Shown here in pieces: positions 23,631-36,000 of a DNA stretch of 64,000 nucleotides. The position numbers and the translations under genes are program-made. The DNA is from Hemileia vastatrix (lineage: Eukaryota > Basidiomycota > Pucciniomycetes > Pucciniales > Zaghouaniaceae): NCBI GenBank assembly GCA_030280995.1, contig JASXTE010000004.1, forward strand, positions 18,429,185 to 18,493,184, written 5' to 3'. The stretch's first letter is position 1, and each line of letters begins with the position of its first letter. The notes beneath the pieces were generated by a model. It worked only from the letters and a program-made list of their open reading frames with translations, searched no databases and was not told the origin of the DNA.

Positions 23631-24416
23631 TGTCACCAGAAATCCTATGCACAAGGTCAAGGATGATACCAAAGTAAGTGAGATAAAAGGATGAGGGGGA
23701 CTACAGCTTTGAAGCACAGAGGATGACTTTGAGGAAGTGATTCAAAGATAGGACTGAGTAACTATACTGGTTTCTAGTTTTCTTTAAGGAATAGTTTAAT
23801 TTAAAATAAAGGAAAACTAACTATTGTGGTAATCTCACAAAAGGTTGTAACTTGATAATCAAAGGGAAGATTTAAGCATTTAGGATGTTAATAAAATTGA
23901 TTATTAAGAAATAAAAGTACAAATATAATAATAGCCTAACAAGAGTTTAGCTACTATCACAAATATATTTTATAGTTTAACTCTAGAGAAAATTGAACCA
24001 AAGTAACCCCCTTTTAAATATTCTATTCCTCCTTGCACTGACCCATTAACCAACCAGCTATTTATTACTCACAGACACATTTAATCCACCAGAGTTTCCA
24101 ATTACTAATTAATCTAACTTATAATCTTTATTTCCTTTTCCTACTTCCCAGACCTCCTAATTACCCTCAGACCCATAATTACCCCTTTTGAATATTTCTT
24201 CAACTTTATTGCTATGGTGTGCTTTGATTGCCTATGTTTGAAAAGTAAAAGTGTATTTAAACTTAGGATACTTTATAATTTGAATGGCGCAGCTAATTCA
24301 AGAACACAATAGAAAATAATCTTTTCAATATTGATTTTTGTGTATTTCTAAGAGTTTGGCTGGAATAGTGGTGTAATTGAGGTATTTTTGCTTTGAGTGT
24401 CATGTGGCGCATGAAA
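23631..24416 (-). repeat. 3' LTR of N1b
   Basis: It starts TGTCACCAGAAATCC and ends at GCGCATGAAA, a decayed form of GTGACA. It aligns along its length with the LTRs of N1 (38,353-39,123, 56,386-57,156) and with 62,578-63,344. Shared blocks are GCACAAGGTC, AGTGATTCAAAG and a C-rich block CCTCCTTGCA. It is more AT-rich than N1, as expected for an older copy. Confidence 0.85.
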
Positions 24417-24526
24417 GATTGTTAGGTATAAAAAAAAACTCCATTGAGAGTGAGAACACTTCATTATTCACCTCTTACTATCATCTCCCTCTTGTATATA
24501 TTTTTTATTTATTCATTTTAATTATA

Positions 24527-25506
24527 ATGCCTGAGAATGCCAACCCAACACCTACACCTCCTCACCCTTGAGATGGTGGGGGGCTCCCCTTTAGGCAATT
24601 CAAAACTCCTTGAAAGTCCTGTGTGTCCATGGACCTATTCTGTGTGGAACGTACGGCATCTTGAGGTCCTTGCAAGAAGTGTGAGTATTTTGATGGCTTT
24701 GAGTGACTTGTAATGCATTGAACCTCAATGATAATGCCAAGCCATTTACCTCCACTAAATTTTTGTTAATCACAAATTCAAAGACCATTGTTAAAGACAT
24801 ATGGGACATGCCTAAGACTAGTGATTTGTTGGTGGATGAGTTGGAGGGACTTAGTCTGGAGGAGAGGCTGGAGATAGCTGACTGGGCTATAGATGTAGCC
24901 TCAGGGAAGCAAAAAAAATAGAGGACAAAGTTGAAAAGTTTATCACAGGTGCTGCAGAGCAAAAAAAGGAGGAGGATGGTTCAACTTCAAAGAGAGGTTG
25001 ACTAATCATCAAGGAGAATTATGAAGAAGAGGTAGAGGTGGTGGAGAAGTAACTCTTATTCCTTGAAGTTGATCCTGAATTTGGGGTAAGTGTGATTTAA
25101 GCTAATTTTATCACTTTGATGGTATCTGAATATATTTTATTTTGTTGTTTTGGAGAGTGGAGACCACAGAGGAGATTCCCATAGAGTTTACTAGTGGGCC
25201 AGTCCCTGATATTTCTGCTGAGGTTGATCGGCCAGCTGAAAATAATCCTTTGAGTTCTGAGGACACCAACTTGACGGTCAAAGCCTTGGATCAGCTATGT
25301 TCCAAGCAGCCACACAACACTTTTCAAATGTCATTCTCCAAGGGCTTATACAAGGAGGTCCAGAATATTGTAGATTTGGCACCATATGATATAGCCAAAG
25401 AGTTGTTGGAGATTAGGGAGGTGGTATTTGCAGAAGGTGATGAGGTTTTTTAGAAGATTAAAAAGGGAATTCAACAAGTCATGGAGAAGATGAAGGAATT
25501 TATTTG
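24527..25506 (+). pseudogene. Decayed antisense gene of N1b, homologue of the N1 Zn2Cys6-like gene
   Basis: It begins MPENANPTPTPPHP, against MNRPTPTPTPPHP in N1, and keeps FCVER and CKKCEY from the cysteine region. It also keeps the KDIWDMP block (N1: EDIWDFS) and a C-terminal IAKELLEIREVV block (N1: VAEELLEIGEVV). Stops interrupt it in at least four places. A donor GTAAGTG at 25,086 sits at the same place as the N1 intron. It lies antisense to gag-pol, between the 3' LTR and the chromodomain, exactly as in N1. Two copies in elements of different age show it is a standing part of the family. Confidence 0.7.
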
Positions 25507-26340
25507 AAGAAATTTGGAAGAAAAGAAAAAGGAAGCTTTTTTATTGTTTGTATATAGTTTTTTATTCTTGGATATTGTTTTTTTCAATGATTGTTTTTAT
25601 TTTTTATGTAAAGAGAAGGAAATAAAAAGAAGAAAAAGAGAAGTTTGTGCTTTTTAAAGAGAGAATTTTGAGAGAAAAAGAGAAAAGAAATATTTTAAGG
25701 GAGAAATTTTAGAGAGAAGAAAATAAAGAAACATTAGATTTTAAATAAATTTTACTCAAGATTGATTGTTGAAGAAAATAATTTTGATTGTTTGAGTTTT
25801 GAGGAAACAGAAAATAAATGATAATAAAAGAGTTTGAGTGTGGAGGAAAAAAAAGAAAGAAAATAATTTTTGAAAAGAATATGATATGCAAATAAATTTT
25901 AGAAGAAAGAGAAAGAGGAAAAAAAATATGTTTTAATTTTTATATTTTTATGTTTATTTTCTGGTTTTTATTTTTATTTTATTTAATTTTATGTTATTTC
26001 TATTTTATTTTATTTTACTATTTTATTTTAATTTATTTTAATTTAAATTAATTTATTGTATTGTATGGTATTTTATTTTATTTTATTTTAAAGTTTTTAA
26101 TTTTTTTTTAAATAAGTATAAAGAAATTAGAAATTAAAAAAGGAATAGATAAAGAATTTAAGATTTAAATAATTATGAAGTTTTTTAAGTCTTTGTTTGA
26201 AAGATATGTTACTAATTTAAGTTTTAAGTTTTTAGGAAAAGAAAGAAAAGAGTGAAGAAAAGAAAGAAGAGAAACAGAAAAGAGAGAAAAATAACAAAAG
26301 AATTTAAGGTTTAGGTTTTGAAGGATATTTTAAATGAAAA
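25507..26340. repeat. AT-rich spacer of N1b with degenerate ATTTT repeats
   Basis: Purine-rich GAGAGAAAAAGAGAAAAG stretches lead into TTTATTTTATTTTATTT at about 25,960-26,090. N1 has its long pure (TTTTA)n block at the equivalent place (50,822-51,294). No gene is seen. Confidence 0.7.
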
Positions 26341-27204
26341 GATTTGATAATTTTAGGAGCATTAAAAAAATTAATGGCTGGTTCCTATGATGTCTTACTT
26401 GTATCATTAAGGTAGCCTTCCCATTCCACAAGGTATTGAATTTTCCCTTTGTACCTTCTTGAATGAAGTGTCCGGTCTGCTTCCCACTCTAAATGATCTT
26501 CTACTTCAACCAGTTCAGGAGGAGGACGGTTCTTTCCTGGGTATATTTCTTGACCAAGTTCCAAGAGAGATATGTGAAAAAAAGGATGAATTGATTGCCA
26601 CTTTGGAGGCAGCTTGAGTTAAAATGCATTTTTTGAGATCTCAGAAAAAATTTCAAATGGACGCAAGCACTTCTCAAATAGTTTCCCAGATGGTTTAGTT
26701 ATTTGAATATTTCTTGTATTAAGCCATAATTTGTTGCCTGGTTTAAAGAGTGGAGCAGATTGTTGATGTTTGTCAGTCTGTTCCTTTTACCTTTGATTCT
26801 CCACTTCCAGGTAAGAATGAATTTTACCTTGAAGTCATGAAATTTTTTGAAGATAATGTTCAGCAGGATTATTTATTCCTACATTAATAAGATTGAATAA
26901 AGGATGTCATCCATAGATAGTTTTTAAGGGAGATTGTTTTGTTGAACAATGTGTGGAGCTATTATAAGAAAATTTGGGCAATGATAACCATCTGGTCAAA
27001 TTGTCATGTTGATAATTAACATACATTCAAAGATATTTTTTGATGATTTGATTGACTCTTTCCGTTTACCCATTGGTTACAGGGTGATAAGCAGTAAAAA
27101 TATTCCTTGTAATATTCTTGACAATTTTCAAAGCAGAAGGATCAAAATTTTGAAGAACTGGAGCTGTGGTGAATGCAGACTTCAATGCTTTAAACTCCTT
27201 ACAT
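26340..27204 (-). pseudogene. Integrase C-terminus with chromodomain, fused to an RNase H fragment, of N1b
   Basis: On the minus strand the chromodomain (26,373-26,460) corresponds to N1 51,546-51,625, with the YLVKWEG-type core recognisable after decay. The integrase tail continues to about 27,112. From about 27,113 to 27,204 the sequence instead matches N1 53,412-53,495 (RNase H start, TAPILRHFDPSA in N1), so about 1.1 kb is deleted internally at a TTGTCAA-like microhomology. The block ends abruptly where the G2 LTR begins. Many stops; non-functional. Confidence 0.7.
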
Positions 27205-27268
27205 GCTGTTTAAGGTTATCTTATTTTAAACATAAGAATTACTCAGTCCTTCAGATACCTAGGCTGAA
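27205..27268 (-). repeat. 3' LTR fragment of G2 (LTR start only)
   Basis: On the minus strand it reads CAGCCTAGGTATCTGAAGG, then ACTGAGTAATTCTTATG and AAGATAACCTTAA, matching the first 65 bp of the LTRs at 37,706 and 7,411. About 1.1 kb of LTR is missing, and the next base belongs to the N1b RNase H region. This marks one end of a deletion. Confidence 0.78.
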
Positions 27269-27399
27269 ACTCCCTCACCCAAAAAAAATAAAAAAATTTA
27301 AGACAATAAGTTAGGAGTGAATAGAAAAATAATTTAGAAAGTTCTATGATACATATACTGAATTAACCAGTATTATTTGGATTCAAATTTTTTCAAGAG

Positions 27400-28690
27400 A
27401 TTTTTAAATCAGATATTTCATTTTTTGAAATCCACTGGTCATATTCACTTGATTTATTTTTAAACCTTAATAGATACTCAACTCCCTTTTCTTTAGTAAG
27501 GTGTCTCTTTTTAAGTATCTTTTCAATTTCTGCCTTTTCAACAATTTCTTCAGGTTTCTGTTTATGACTTCCTGATCTTCTTGGAAATAGAGCAGTATCA
27601 TTAGAATTTTATAGTTTTATAAGAGAAACAGGAAATACAGGATGTTTTCTATCATATGGTGCATATACAATAACTTCAACAGCATTGTTACCAACCATCT
27701 TTTTTACTATAAATGGTCCAATGAATGGATCCTTCAATTTAACATTACCATTTAAATTGAAATTAAGTGTAGAAATAAGGACTTCATCACCCTCTTTGAA
27801 CATTTGTTCTGTATGGGATTTATCCCATCTTTTCTTCTCATACTGAAATGCCTTATTTATAAATTCTTGAGCATGCTTTCTGCATAATTCTTGCATCTGA
27901 TGAAAAATATTTTGTAACTAAATTTATATCCAATCTAGGTAATTTATTAAGAGTTTTAGAAGGGGTATTAGGTAAAACTCAACCATAACTCAAAAGGCTT
28001 TTTGCCAGTGACAGAATGTACTTTACTATTGTATGAAAATTCTAAACCTTGGATAAGGGTTACCCAATCATGTGTGAATTTGTCATTGTCTTTAAAGTCA
28101 ATACCAAAAGCACAATATCTTCTTATTATATCTTCTAAAGTTTGTATCATTCTTTCTGCTAGCCCATCAGTTTGTGGATGGTGTGCTGTAGAAAGTTTTT
28201 ATTGACACCCTGAAACATCCATAAGTGATTTCCAGAACTCAGAAGTAAATTTAGGATCTCTGTTTGAGACTATTGCTAAAGAGAAGCCTACTATATTTAA
28301 CATTGGTGTCCACAATAAAAAAGATAAGTCCTTTGCAGAAACCTCTTTATGGGTAGGAATAAACTTACAAATTTGTGTAAATCTATATTTAATTACCCAG
28401 CAGGAGTTATAGCTCTTACGCCCTGCTATTGGAAAACCTGTTACAAATTCCATGTTAACTATTTACCATGGAGCTTTTATTTTCTCAAGTTGTTGTAATA
28501 AACCAGCTCTTTCTCCCATTAATCTTTTAGATTTTCGACAAGAATCACATGTCTCAACATATTTTTGAACATCATCAGACATGTTAATCCACCAAGCTGT
28601 ATTTTTTGCTCTGGTTAATGTTTTATGGAGATAAAAATGACCTGCTAATATATCATCATGAAATATGCTTAAAATTAACACCTTCATTGA
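27400..28690 (-). pseudogene. Integrase of G2, broken
   Basis: Pieces at 28,463-28,687, 28,199-28,453, 27,968-28,150 and 27,609-27,896 together cover the domain. The zinc region is intact (FHDDILAGHF, then YVETCDSCRKSK, an HHCC finger). The catalytic core has IVSNRDPKFTSEFW for the second Asp and LAERMIQTLED for the Glu. The C-terminal barrel includes ISTLNFNLNGN and YDRKHPVFPVSLIK. Stops and small shifts separate the pieces. It is better preserved than the same region of G1. Confidence 0.75.
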
Positions 28691-28699
28691 AGGGGGAAT

Positions 28700-29520
28700 T
28701 ACAATAAAATTGCTTAATTTCTTGATGTAATATATAAAACCATCCTTGATAAATTTTTTATCCTTTTTCTAATGCTTCTTTATACTTTTGTGGTAATGTT
28801 TTCATAAAAAACTCATTGAAGCATTAGATGGATCATTTAATATTTTATTAAGTTTACTAAAGTCAGGATCTTACACATAATTATTGAGAATTGATTGCAT
28901 AAATTCATCCTCAAGATCTACAATATAAATTCCATAAATGTTAATAATCTCTATTTCAGGAACATAAGCAGGATTATCATCATTATTGGGTAGAGGAAAT
29001 CTAGATAAGAGATGTAAATTAGAGTGTAAGGATCATGCTCTATGTGTAATATTCATCCATCCTCTGTATTCTTGTACATCTAATTGCCATCTAAAAATAT
29101 GTCTATTGGAAGTTTTCATGTTTAAGAGTGACTTAACTGAACTACAGTCAGATATTAACTCAAATTTTTGGTCTTAAAGGTAATAATTTAGCTTCTCAAG
29201 AGCCCATACTACTGCCAAAAATTCAAGTTGAGTAGAACCATATTTCAATTCACTACTTCTTAGAGTATGTGAAATATAGAAAATAGCTACTTCTGACAAT
29301 TTCCCTTCAATGAGTTGTTTTTGATTCAAAGCAGAACCCAGACCAATAAAACTTGCATCTGTGTAAAATACAAAAGGCAATTTGAAATCTGGTAATCCCA
29401 AGATAGGAGCTCTCATCAAGAATTCCTTCAACTTATCAAAAGCCTTTTGTCTTTCATTATTCCAAATGAAAGCTTCTGATTTCCTTATCAGTGTGGTCAA
29501 TGGTGCAGCAATTAATTGGT
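28700..29520 (-). pseudogene. RNase H and linker of G2, broken
   Basis: The open piece 29,174-29,500 contains TLIRKSEAFIWN, APILGLPDF and FVFYTDASFIGLGSAL with the first RNase H Asp, then the ELKYGSTQLEFLA block with the catalytic Glu region. The linker to integrase, including the AYVP-type motif (about 28,960), continues to about 28,700 with stops. Confidence 0.72.
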
Positions 29521-29559
29521 AGTTCTTTATATATAGTCTAAAATAACCACATATACCAA

Positions 29560-30465
29560 GAAAGATTTTACATCCTTTACATTTTGAGGAATTTCAATAT
29601 TCTTGATTGCAGCCACCTTATTTTAGTCTACAAATATTTTTTAGCCAGATACAATATGACCAGGCACTATTAAAGACTCAAACCCAAATTTACATTTTTT
29701 CAATGCAAGGGTCATTTTTATTTCATCCATTTACTGAAATGCCTTCTTTAAATGGACTAAGTGATAATCATATGTCATAGAGAACACTTTAATGTCATCA
29801 ATGTATACCAATCACCATCCTTCAATCATTTCATTATGGAATGTTATATCCATTAACTTCTGAAATACTGATGGAGCATTTTTTTGTCCAAGTGGCATAC
29901 TGAAATATTTATATATTCCCATTTGTGTTGTTATTAACAAAAAGTAATGTGAATTCTTTTCTACAGGAATCTGAGGGTATCCTTTATTTTCATCTAGGCA
30001 AATTATATAATTAGCACCTTTAAGGGTAGCATTTATAGAGGCAAAACTTGGCAAGGAATAAATAACATCTACTGTAAATGTATTTAATGCTCTATAATCA
30101 CTGCCCAGTCTTGCTTTATCTTGTCCATAAGATATTAGCACTGGTGATATTACACAATATTTTGGTTTAGTTTCAACTATTTAATAAATTTTCATTTTTA
30201 ATAACATCTTAATATTATCTTCTATGTCTTTCCTCTTCATTGGTGAAGCAGGGTATGGTTTCTTTTTAAGAGTAGCAGGAATGTTATCCATATCACAGGT
30301 TAAACTAATTTTCATCTCATGATCTTTTACAAGGCCAAGTTCATTGGTCCCATGTGTAAAATCTATTGGAAATGATTTAATTAAGTCCAAAATATTTGTT
30401 TTCTCAGCTTTACTTATCTGAGTGCCAAATGATGCTTTTGAAATTTCTGTTTCCAGAAGTTCCAT
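29560..30465 (-). pseudogene. Reverse transcriptase of G2, broken but YIDD preserved
   Basis: Pieces 30,181-30,465 and 29,812-30,141 carry DHEMKISLTCDMD, the RLGSDYRALNTFT block, MGIYKYFSMPLGQKNAPSVF and, just past a TGA at about 29,810, LVYIDDIKVFS with the YxDD catalytic motif. Stops such as this TGA look like C-to-T mutations. The region between 29,560 and 29,780 continues through the thumb. Confidence 0.75.
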
Positions 30466-30486
30466 CTCATTTGATTTTCTTCCTTT

Positions 30487-30900
30487 TCAAGGAATATTTA
30501 TTACTGAATCAATGTGTAAGACTGTGTTAGAAGAATTTATTTTAAATTTCCTTTTACCAATCATGCCAATTGTAAAATTATTATTAGCAGGGTTTGATTT
30601 CACAACAAACTTAGTCAGAATTTCATTTCCAATCATAAACCAGTTACTACAATTAGTATTGTCCATTACTACAAAGTCACAAGTTACTCTAACATAACCA
30701 TGTTGATGTTTAAAGAAACCAGAAGCTTTGTATCTACCAATGGGGTGTAGCACTGATCCAATACCTCTCCAAATTTTACTTTGAAGGGGTTCAAGCTTTG
30801 ACTTATAATCACTATCAATTTTTGGTAATGTAATTGTAGAAACAACAGAACCAGAAGTTCCTGTGTCAAATACTATACTTACATTTTTTTCTAGAAATGA
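30487..30900 (-). pseudogene. Aspartic protease region of G2
   Basis: The frame near 30,850-30,870 contains the DTGTSGSVVST motif, a retroviral-type protease core. It is followed by HQHGYVRVTCDFVVMDNTN and GNEILTKFVVKSN in the open piece 30,487-30,753. The enzyme would process the polyprotein. One frameshift divides it. Confidence 0.65.
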
Positions 30901-31093
30901 TAGATGGAACCATGATAGGTGTCATTTTTAATTTATCAGCTTGTATATCCTTAATGATTTCAGCATCCTCAAAAGTCATTAAAGATTCATTCCAGTCCAT
31001 ATTTAATATTGTATTTTCAAAGATGGACAAATCATCTTCCCACACACAGACTTCATTCTCAATACTATATGAGATATTACTATCATAATCACT

Positions 31094-31738
31094 TTAATCT
31101 TTAATTTTTTCTGTTTCATTTTCAGATTCATACTGATTTTCAACAATATTTATATTCTTCTCACATTTGTGACCTTTAACCCAAGGTTTATTACACTTAT
31201 AACAAGTATTAGTCTCATACTTTTTAGGTACTACAGGTGCAGTAGGTTTTTTCTGCTTCTCCTGAAGTGGTTTTGAATTCTGATTTTTCACAGGTTCATT
31301 ATTTTGTTTATAAGTGGTGAACCTTGCTTAATACGTATGGTTTAATAATATTTCATTACAAATATTAATAAATTCAGAATATTCATTAACCATTATTGTT
31401 CTAGCTACAACAATGTCTCTGACAGATACAGGTAATTTATATATTATCTTATCTTTCCGTAAGTTAAAATCCATGTTTGTCTCAATGGCTTTAAATATTT
31501 TATTTAAATTCATTAAAAATACCATAGGTTTGTCACCATTTAACAAATTATACCTAGATTTCTCATATAATCTTTGCTGAGTAATCCTGAATTTAGAAAC
31601 TCCAAACTGTTTTTCAATTATTTGCTTCCATTCAGTTAAGAATAATCTTTACCCTAACTCAAAACAGCTTCAAACCATAATAAAGCAAAATCCTTAAATA
31701 AAGAGATCAATTTTGATGTTATTTCTTCATCTGGTAAC
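31094..31738 (-). pseudogene. C-terminal gag of G2 with zinc knuckle
   Basis: The piece 31,094-31,291 contains CYKCNKPWVKGHKC, a gypsy-type knuckle with wide spacing. The piece 31,328-31,546 contains FKAIETNMDFNLRK and ISVRDIVVART-like sequence, matching G1 3,160-3,290. The upstream edge stops at the TTA flanking X (31,739-31,741). The rest of the gene resumes at 57,972. Confidence 0.72.
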
Positions 31739-32029
31739 TTAAACCACAGGAAATCTGAGGGTGAATTGCTAGCAGTTCCCTCTATTTGAAAATATCAGGA
31801 ATTTATCAGGAAACTGTTGGGAAACCATCCTGAAACTGTCAGAAATATGTTTTTAAATCAGATGAAAAAACATTGAAAAAATAAACTGTCACAGATTGAA
31901 CCCAGAACAATCCCTCCTTGAGCAGAGCTTAGGAACCACATTGAACATCAGTTAATCTCAGGTTTGGCAAAAGGTTGAACAACATCACTTAGCATACCTT
32001 AATATTCAAATATTAAACTTGAATATATG

Positions 32030-32450
32030 TTGTATGTTTGATATAGATGCATATGCATTTGAATTTGCATGGTGGATACTTATTGCATGTTAAAAATTGA
32101 TGTGAAATGTCTATCAAAAGTGTATGCATAATGACTATGAAGAATAAATATGCATAAAAAATATGCATGGTGATTATGCATAAAAAATATTCATAATAAT
32201 ATGCATAAAAAATGTGCATATTGAATATGCAAAAAAATATGAAAATTGAATATGCATTAATAATATGCATATTGAATATGCAAAAAAAGGTGCATATATG
32301 TATATGAATAAAATATATTAATATGCATATACATCTGTATAATGAATATGCATATACATATGCATAAATATGCATTATGATTGAAATATGCAAAAAAATG
32401 ATGCTTAATGAGTATATTTTATGCATAAATAGAAATATGCAATATGAATT
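32030..32450. repeat. ATATGCAT-rich minisatellite inside X
   Basis: TATGCATA and AATATGCA recur more than 25 times in 420 bp with irregular 12-25-bp spacing. ATGCAT is self-complementary, so both strands look alike. The 161-codon minus-strand ORF across it is an artefact. Confidence 0.8.
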
Positions 32451-32459
32451 CATAGCGCA

Positions 32460-33040
32460 TACAAATAACACTGGCAAACCAACTTGACCAAAACTCATAC
32501 TAAATTTTCATTCTGGAATAAAGGTGTGAGGGAAGGAAGAAAAACAGTCTGGCATTAGAAAAATGCTACATGCACTCATTTTGTGGCAGAGCAAATGAGA
32601 AGTGCTGAATTATGGTTGGTGCCCATAATTTAGTATGATATCATAATTTTATTTAATTGTTTTCAATATTGAAAAGACTTTAGGTTGTTTGGTATGGATC
32701 TAGCTGTGCCAGGGTCAATCTAATTATTTTAACAATTTCTTAATAATTAACGGGCTTTAATACAAAAACAGGTTGTATTTTTTGTGGGATATTGGATATG
32801 ATAAGGTCTTTTGCAAAAAAAACTTATATTGTTTAAAAATATTCCTGAATTTGATGTGGGATAATCACTACAAAAAATTGTAGTACTGTGGGCAATAAAA
32901 TATATGCACAAGCAGTAAAGAAAGGACTGAGTGAACCCCTTTTGTGCAGTGGGAATCATCAGAGTGGAATTGTGGATGAAAAATATAATTCATTATTACT
33001 ATTTTATTTAATCAAAAAATTTATAATATTAAAATAAACT
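32460..33040. other. Unique AT-rich DNA inside X, no gene recognised
   Basis: No ORF with a recognisable domain and no repeat structure is seen. It separates the ATGCAT block from the hairpin satellite. Confidence 0.5.
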
Positions 33041-33044
33041 ATTG

Positions 33045-36000
33045 ATTCATTGGTATTTGACCTTTGTGCCTTACTCATATTTATCATTTGATTAATTTTT
33101 TGTCACCATTATGTTATTAATATTATAAGTATAGCAAAAACTTGTGTGCCAAATGCATACCAGGTGATGTTACACCTTTTGTAATATTATTAAATAAAGG
33201 TAAAAAAATATGAAAATGATTTGTTTTACAATAAAAAATTGAAATCCAAAAGCAATATGAGGGATAAAAATTTAAAATTAAACGAATCAAATATGAAATA
33301 AAAAATTAAGTTAAAATTCCTGCCATCAAGAGAAAGTAAACATGTTGTGGTGGACGCCCACCAGTGGGGCTAAACTTGGACTATAATTTCTTTTTTGAAA
33401 AACAAAAAAAGTGCCAACCTGAGGTTTAACAAAACTTCAGAAGAACCATTTGGCCATATCAAACAACTTCTAGTGCAATTATTGAAGAAAAATTCATTTT
33501 CATTGCAATAGAGAGAATTGATCACATCAGACTGCATGTGACCAAAAGTGTCCAGCACAAGTTTGGCCGAACTTGTTCTGGACACATTTATGATGGAGAG
33601 TAGCTAGGGTGGAATTTTTCTTTAGTTTGTCTGGTATTTCTTATAAAAAAGTCCATTGGTGTTTAATCATTGTGCCTCACTCATATATATCATTTGATTA
33701 ATTTTTTGTCACCATTATATTATTAATATTATAAGTATAGCAAAAACTCATGTGCTGAATTCATACAGGGTGATGTTACACCTTTTATAATATTATTAAA
33801 TAAAGGTAAAAAAATATGAAAATGATTTGTTTTACAAATAATAAATTGATATCCAAAAGCAATATGAGGGATAAAAAGGTAAAATTAAAGGGATCAAATA
33901 TGAAAAAAAAAATTAAAATAAAATTCCGGCCATCAAGAGCAAGTAGACATGTTGGGGAAAATTCCCACTAGTGGGGCTAAACTTTGGCTATAATTGCTTT
34001 TTTGAAAAAAAAAGTGCCAACCTGAGGTTTAACAAACTTCAGCAGAACCATTTGGCCATATCAAACCACTTCTAGTGCAATTATTGAGAGAGAATTGATC
34101 ACATCAGACTGCATGTGACTAAAAGTGTCCAGCACAAGTTTGGCCAATCTTGTGCTGGACACATTTATGACAGAGAGTAGCTAGGGTGGAATTTTTCTTC
34201 AGTTCATCTGGTATTTCTTATAAACAGGTCCATTGGTATTTTATCTTTGTGCCTCACTCATATATATCATTTGATTAATTTGTTGTCACCATTATATTTT
34301 TAATATTATAAGTGTAGAAAAAACTCATGTATCAAATGCATACCAGGTGATGTTACATGTTTTATAATATTATGAAATAAAGGTAAAAAAATATGAAAAT
34401 GATTAGCTTTACAATAATTTAAATAGATATTTTTCAAAAAAAAAAAAAAAAAAGCAAAATTAATCTCAAAAAGATCAATAATGAAAAACAAAATACTTAC
34501 AAAATTCTTGCTCTCTAGAGCCAGTAGAAGGGTTGAAACAAATGGGATCCATCAGGGCTAAATTGTAATAAGTGACCTTTTTTAAAAGATAAATAATTAT
34601 ACACCGGAGGTTGTGAAGAGCAACAGGTGGATGATTCAGCTAAACAAAACTACTTGTAGTGAAGGTTGATAATAAAAAGTTCTTTTTGTTGCCATAGAGA
34701 GAATTGATCCCATCTGACTGCACATGACCAAAAGTGTCCAGCAAAAGTTTGGTCGAGCTTGTGCTGCACACTTTAATGATGGAGAGAGCTTGGATGGAAT
34801 TTTTCTTCAGTTTGTTCATCTTGTATTTTTCATAAACATGTCTACTGGTATTTGATCAGTCTGTATCACTCATATTAATCATCCGATTTATATTCTATCA
34901 CCATTATATTATTAATTTTATTAGTATAGTAAAAACTTGTGTGCCAAATGCATACCGGGTGAAGTTACACCTTTTATAATATTATTAAATAAAGGTAAAA
35001 AAATATGAAAATGATTTGTTTTACAAAAAATAAACTTTAATCCAAAAGAAATATGAGAGGAAAAAAGTAAAAGAAAATAAATCAAGGATAAAAATAAAAA
35101 TCCTAGTTAAATTCCTGCCATAAACAGAAAAAAGAGATGTTGAATCAAAGAAGCACAACCAGGGCAAAACTTGCACTAAATTTTCTTTTTTGTAAAAATA
35201 AAAAAAAAATCCACTTGAGCTTTACCAAAACTTCAGGATGAAAATTTTGCCATACCAAACTACTTCTAGTGTAATTATTTATCAAAAATTTATCTTCATT
35301 TCCATAGAGATAATAGCTCCCATTTGACTGCACCTGACCAAAAGGGTTCAGCACAAGTTTGGCCAAACTTGTGCTGGACCCTTTTATGATAGAGAGTAGC
35401 TAGGGTAGAATTTTTCTTCAGTTTGTCTGGTATTTCTTACAAACATGTCTACTGGTATTTTATCTTTGTGCCTCACTCCTAAATATAATTTGATTAATTT
35501 TTTGTCACCATTATATTATTAATTTTATAATTATAGAAAAAAATTGTGTGCCAAATTCATACCAGATGATGTTACACCATTTATAATATTATTAAATAAA
35601 TGTACTAAAATATGAAATTGATTTATTTTAAAAATTATTAATTGATATCCAAAAGAAATATGAGGAATAAAAAATTAAATTAAAGGGATCAAATATGAAA
35701 AAAGAAATCCAAGTAATATTCCTACTATCAAATGCCAGAAGAGGTGTTGAAGCAAATGAGAGCTATCAGGGATAAATTGTACTAAATTTACTTTCTTTTA
35801 AAGATAAAAATTTTTGCACCTGTGGTTTGGATGAACTCTAGGTGGAAAATATGGCTATATAAAACTACTTCTAGTGAAGTTTTTTATCAAATAATTTTTT
35901 TCATTGCCATAGAGAGAATTGATCTCATCTGACTGCACCTGACCAAAAGTGTCCAGCACAAGTTTGGCCGAACTTGTGCTGGATACTTTTTTGATGGTGA

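Noticed and set aside
31800..31980. GATTGAACCCAGAA and GGTTGAAC blocks considered as a tRNA-like gene
   Set aside because: No cloverleaf could be drawn; stems and anticodon arm are absent.
32013..32498. 161-codon Tyr/Ile/His-rich minus-strand ORF
   Set aside because: Product of the ATATGCAT minisatellite.
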